A program made the position numbers and the translations under genes. A stretch of DNA of 8,127 bases from Actinomycetes bacterium (GTDB taxonomy: Bacteria > Actinomycetota > Acidimicrobiia > Acidimicrobiales > Palsa-688): assembly GCA_021846485.1 (NCBI GenBank), contig JAJZWW010000132.1:1-8127 (forward strand), written 5' to 3'. The stretch's first letter is position 1. Every line of letters begins with the position of its first letter. Under the pieces are notes generated by a model. That model searched no databases. It had not been told where the DNA came from and saw only the letters and a program-made list of their open reading frames with translations. Positions 5,491-8,127 of this stretch are shown piece after piece.

Positions 5491-6705
5491 ATGAGCAGCG
5501 GTGGAGACCAGATCGTAGCGAGGGTCGCGCACGAGCGGCCGGGACCCACCCCACTGCCCTACCCCGAGCGGGTGCTGATCCTGTCGGCCGAGATGGGCGA
5601 GGGGCACAACGCCGCTGCCGACGCGCTGACCACCGCTATCGCCGAGGTGTGGCCCGGCTGCCAGGTCGAGCGCTTCGACACCCTGGAGCTGCGAGGCCTG
5701 CCCTTCGCCAGGGCCGCCAGCTGGGGCTACGGCTTCCAGATGAAGTCGGTGCCGGTCACCTACGAGGTGTTCTACGACCGGCTGTGCACCTCGGACCGCT
5801 TCGCCGCGGCGACCAAGCGGGCGATCGGGTCGTTCTTCGGCCGGCGCCTGGAGGGCTTCCTCGCCGACCGCCGGCCCGACCTGGTGATCTCCACCTACCC
5901 CTTCGGCTCGGCCGCGCTCGACTGGCTACGCACCCACCGTGGGGTGCTCACCCCGACGGTGACCTACATCCCGGCGCTGCACGTCCACCCTCTGTGGGCA
6001 TACGCCGGGATCGACCAGACCTACGTCATGTACGACACCGCCCACCTGCACGCCCGCACCCCGGGCTTCGAGCAGCGGATGCACCTCGGCGCCCCTCCGG
6101 TACGGCCGGAGTTCGGGACGGTCACCAAGGACGGGGCCTGCCGGGAGCTCGACCTCGACGACGAGCGCTTCGTGGTGCTCGTGACCGGCGGCGCGTGGGG
6201 TCTGGGCGGCATCGACCGCGCGGTCGAGGCGCTGGTCTCCTCCCCCACCCCGGTCCAGGTCCTGGCGGTTTGCGGGAGGAACTCCGCCCTGGCGGAGGAC
6301 CTGCGGTCCCTCGGCCGGCCCCGGGAGCGCCTGGTGGTCTTCGACTACGTGGACAACATGCACGAGCTGATGGCCGCCGCCGACGCGGTCGTGACCAACG
6401 GTGCCGGGGTCACCGTCCTCGAGGCGCTGCGCACCCCCCGTCCGACGATCGCGTTCAACCCGCTGGCCGGCCACGGCAAGGCGTCCACCGCGGAGATGAT
6501 CCGCCGTGACCTGGCACTGCAAGCCGACGACGTCCCCGCGCTGGTCGAAGCGGTGGAGAGGCTGGCGACCGATCCGGGGCTCTACGCCCGGATGGAGCAG
6601 GCCGGCCGCAACTGGGTGCAGGGGCGGGACCTGCGCGAGAGCGTGCGGCAGATGACCGTCCTGGTCGGCGGGTCCGTCCGGGAGAGCGAGGCCGCCCGGG
6701 CCTGA
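5491..6705 (+). CDS. MGDG synthase-like glycosyltransferase (GT28 family, GT-B fold)
   Basis: The 404-residue product resembles monogalactosyl/monoglucosyl-diacylglycerol synthases and UgtP-type enzymes. These transfer a sugar from a nucleotide-sugar to diacylglycerol at the inner face of the membrane. The N-terminal half (about 26-200) has the family loop ILSAEMGEGHNAAADAL (30-46, GEGH at 36-39) and PDLVISTYPFGS (129-140), typical of the acceptor-binding Rossmann domain. The C-terminal GT28 domain (about 225-390) has VLVTGGAWGLGG (229-240), CGRN (261-264), and the nucleotide-sugar loop NGAGVTVLEAL (303-313) followed by NPLAGHGKAS (323-332). ATG 5491 is supported by GGAG 7 nt upstream. There are no membrane helices, so the enzyme is probably peripheral. 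The sugar and lipid are not determinable; a general GT28 enzyme acting on another lipid remains possible. It is divergent from the transporter and converges with ispG. Confidence 0.83.
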   Translation: MSSGGDQIVARVAHERPGPTPLPYPERVLILSAEMGEGHNAAADALTTAIAEVWPGCQVERFDTLELRGLPFARAASWGYGFQMKSVPVTYEVFYDRLCTSDRFAAATKRAIGSFFGRRLEGFLADRRPDLVISTYPFGSAALDWLRTHRGVLTPTVTYIPALHVHPLWAYAGIDQTYVMYDTAHLHARTPGFEQRMHLGAPPVRPEFGTVTKDGACRELDLDDERFVVLVTGGAWGLGGIDRAVEALVSSPTPVQVLAVCGRNSALAEDLRSLGRPRERLVVFDYVDNMHELMAAADAVVTNGAGVTVLEALRTPRPTIAFNPLAGHGKASTAEMIRRDLALQADDVPALVEAVERLATDPGLYARMEQAGRNWVQGRDLRESVRQMTVLVGGSVRESEAARA

Positions 6706-6801
6706 TCCGAACCGTTGCCCGGTGGTGGCCGAGCCGACCGGCGCCGCTTCGAGTGGCGCTCCTTCGGACCGGCACTGCTGTCGGGTGACGATGCGCTCGG
6801 G

Positions 6802-8055
6802 TCAGCCGGCCGGGGAGTCGCCGTCGAGGGCATCCCGGAGGCGCTTCGCGATCATCTCGACGCGCTCCTCGCTGCGGTTGGCGTCGTCCCCCTTGGAGTC
6901 GAGCAGCGCCCGGCGGTCCTTCTCGGCCTCGCCGGCGGCGTCCCGGTCGGCGGCCGCCAGCCGGGCGGCGACCCCTTCTTCGACCAGCTTCTCGGCCTCC
7001 TCCACGAGGGCGGCGACCATCTCGTCCTCGGGCACCACCCGCACGATCTGGCCCCTGATGAACAGGTGCCCCCGGTGCCGACCGGCGGCGATGCCGAGGT
7101 CCGCGCTGCGGGCCTCCCCCGGGCCGTTGACCACGCAGCCCATCACCGCCACCTGCAGCGGGATGTCCCGGGACTCGAGCGCGGCCTGGGCCTCCTGGGC
7201 GACCTTGTAGACGTCGATCTCGGCCCGCCCGCAAGCCGGGCAGGCGATGAGGTCGACGCCGGTGCGCTCTCGCAGGCCGAGGGCCTCGAGCAGCACCCGG
7301 CCCGCCTTGGCCTCCTCCACCGGGTCGGCGGTGAGCGAGTAGCGGATCGTGTCGCCGATCCCCTCGGACAGGAGCGTGGCGATCCCCGCGGTGCACTTGA
7401 TCGTCCCCGCCGGCGGCGGACCGGCCTCGGTGACCCCGAGGTGGAGGGGGTGGTCCACGGTCTCGGAGAGCTGGCGGTAGGCCTCGACCATGAGAGGGAC
7501 GTTGGAGGCCTTGACCGAGATCTTCACGTTGTCGAAGCCGACCTCGGCAAACAAGCCGAGCTCGATATGGGCGGACTCGACGAGAGCCTCGGGCGTGGCC
7601 CCGCCGTACTTCTTGTACAGGCGCGGGTCGAGCGACCCGGCGTTGACCCCGATGCGCACCGGCACGCCACGGTCCTTGCACTCCCGGGCGACCAGCTTGA
7701 TCTCCTCGGTCTTGCGGAGGTTGCCGGGATTGAGGCGCAGGCAGTCGACCCCCGCCTCCAGGGCCGCCAGGGCCATCTCCACGTGGAAGTGGATGTCGGC
7801 GACGATCGGCACCGGGCTGCGCGGCACGATCCTCGCCAGGCCCTCGGCCGCCTCCTTCTCGTTGCACGTGCAGCGCACGATGTCCGCGCCGGCCCCCTTC
7901 AGCGCGTATATCTGGGCGAGGGTCCCCTCGACATCGGCGGTCTTGGTGATCGTCATCGACTGCACGCTGATCGGCGCCCCGCCGCCGACCGGCACCTTGC
8001 CGACCATGATCTGTCGGGTGGGCCGGCGGGGGTAGCGGGCTGCGGTGGATCTCAC
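6802..8055 (-). CDS. ispG: 4-hydroxy-3-methylbut-2-en-1-yl diphosphate synthase (IspG/GcpE)
   Basis: IspG reduces methylerythritol cyclodiphosphate to HMBPP, the penultimate step of the MEP isoprenoid pathway, using a [4Fe-4S] cluster. The 417-residue product begins with the TIM-barrel part (VGGGAPISVQSMTITKTADV at 23-42, ADIHFH at 86-91, LRLNPGN at 106-112, RIGVNAGSLD at 134-143). It ends with the cluster domain: CPAC at 272-275 and MGCVVNGPGEA at 305-315. Thus Cys272, Cys275, Cys307 and Glu314 match the cluster ligands of the family (Cys270, Cys273, Cys305 and Glu312 in E. coli). This is the two-domain bacterial form without the plant-type insert. GTG 8055 is the likely start; an ATG 16 codons further in (M17) is an alternative, and no strong ribosome binding site is visible for the GTG. 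Residues after about 363 form a charged Ala/Glu/Arg/Asp-rich extension of some 55 residues. Confidence 0.97.
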   Translation of the reverse strand: MRSTAARYPRRPTRQIMVGKVPVGGGAPISVQSMTITKTADVEGTLAQIYALKGAGADIVRCTCNEKEAAEGLARIVPRSPVPIVADIHFHVEMALAALEAGVDCLRLNPGNLRKTEEIKLVARECKDRGVPVRIGVNAGSLDPRLYKKYGGATPEALVESAHIELGLFAEVGFDNVKISVKASNVPLMVEAYRQLSETVDHPLHLGVTEAGPPPAGTIKCTAGIATLLSEGIGDTIRYSLTADPVEEAKAGRVLLEALGLRERTGVDLIACPACGRAEIDVYKVAQEAQAALESRDIPLQVAVMGCVVNGPGEARSADLGIAAGRHRGHLFIRGQIVRVVPEDEMVAALVEEAEKLVEEGVAARLAAADRDAAGEAEKDRRALLDSKGDDANRSEERVEMIAKRLRDALDGDSPAG

Positions 8056-8127
8056 GACCCCAGGTTAGGGCCCGAGCGGCAACTACTTGGACGGCCGAAG
8101 GCCGAGAACTGTGTGCTGACACGGCCG

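Noticed and set aside
6706..6801. Terminator between the convergent glycosyltransferase and ispG genes
   Set aside because: The best stem is GCGCC (6741-6745) with GGCGC (6755-6759), only 5-6 bp, with no T-run; too weak to call.
8092..8104. Small palindrome CGGCC-GAA-GGCCG upstream of ispG
   Set aside because: A short GC palindrome is expected by chance in DNA of this composition; it could be the end of an upstream terminator, but there is no T-run and the upstream gene is outside the window.
6455..8122. A 555-residue minus-strand open frame overlapping ispG
   Set aside because: It is an Arg/Gly/Pro-rich shadow of ispG in an alternate frame, as expected at this GC content, with no recognisable domain.

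Overview
This window is a very GC-rich (well above 70% by eye) piece of bacterial chromosome. It carries the conserved translation/transcription cluster rimP-nusA-ylxR-infB, with ispG nearby. Gene order, GTG and TTG starts, codon use ending almost always in G or C, an actinobacterial-style YlxR and an Eis-type acetyltransferase all point to the phylum Actinomycetota. A less-studied lineage such as Acidimicrobiia is possible, but that is inference, because no rRNA or lineage marker is present.

Layout. From 1 to about 2772 on the minus strand lies the operon, read right to left: rimP, nusA (4-nt overlap), ylxR, then the 5' part of infB, which runs off the left edge. Upstream of rimP (2773-2930) is a leader with a good -10 box (TATGAT) and two strong inverted repeats, so the operon probably starts there with a structured 5' UTR of about 140 nt. 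On the plus strand, 3015-3200 encodes a 61-residue single-pass membrane protein of unknown function. Next, two closely spaced minus-strand genes (3260-5454) encode a multi-membrane-span DMT/EamA-like transporter and an Eis-like GNAT acetyltransferase, 5 nt apart. Divergent from them, with only 36 nt between start codons, a plus-strand gene (5491-6705) encodes a GT28/MGDG-synthase-like glycosyltransferase. It converges on ispG (6802-8055, minus), an iron-sulfur enzyme of the MEP isoprenoid pathway. The last 72 nt hold no gene I can support.

How the genes fit together. RimP (30S maturation), NusA (elongation, termination and antitermination), YlxR (small RNA-binding-type protein) and IF2 (initiation) form a classic co-regulated set. 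IspG feeds isoprenoid synthesis and the glycosyltransferase probably makes a glycolipid, so both concern the envelope. The transporter-acetyltransferase pair may handle a small molecule together, but the substrate cannot be read from sequence.

This is mostly an ordinary core-genome region. I found no mobile element, CRISPR array, phage gene or RNA gene. The least-explained items are the structured leader upstream of rimP, the repeat-bearing acidic tail of NusA with its tryptophan motif, the 61-residue membrane protein, and a nine-base G tract in the transporter gene. No intergenic stretch exceeds 300 bases; the longest is 2773-3014.
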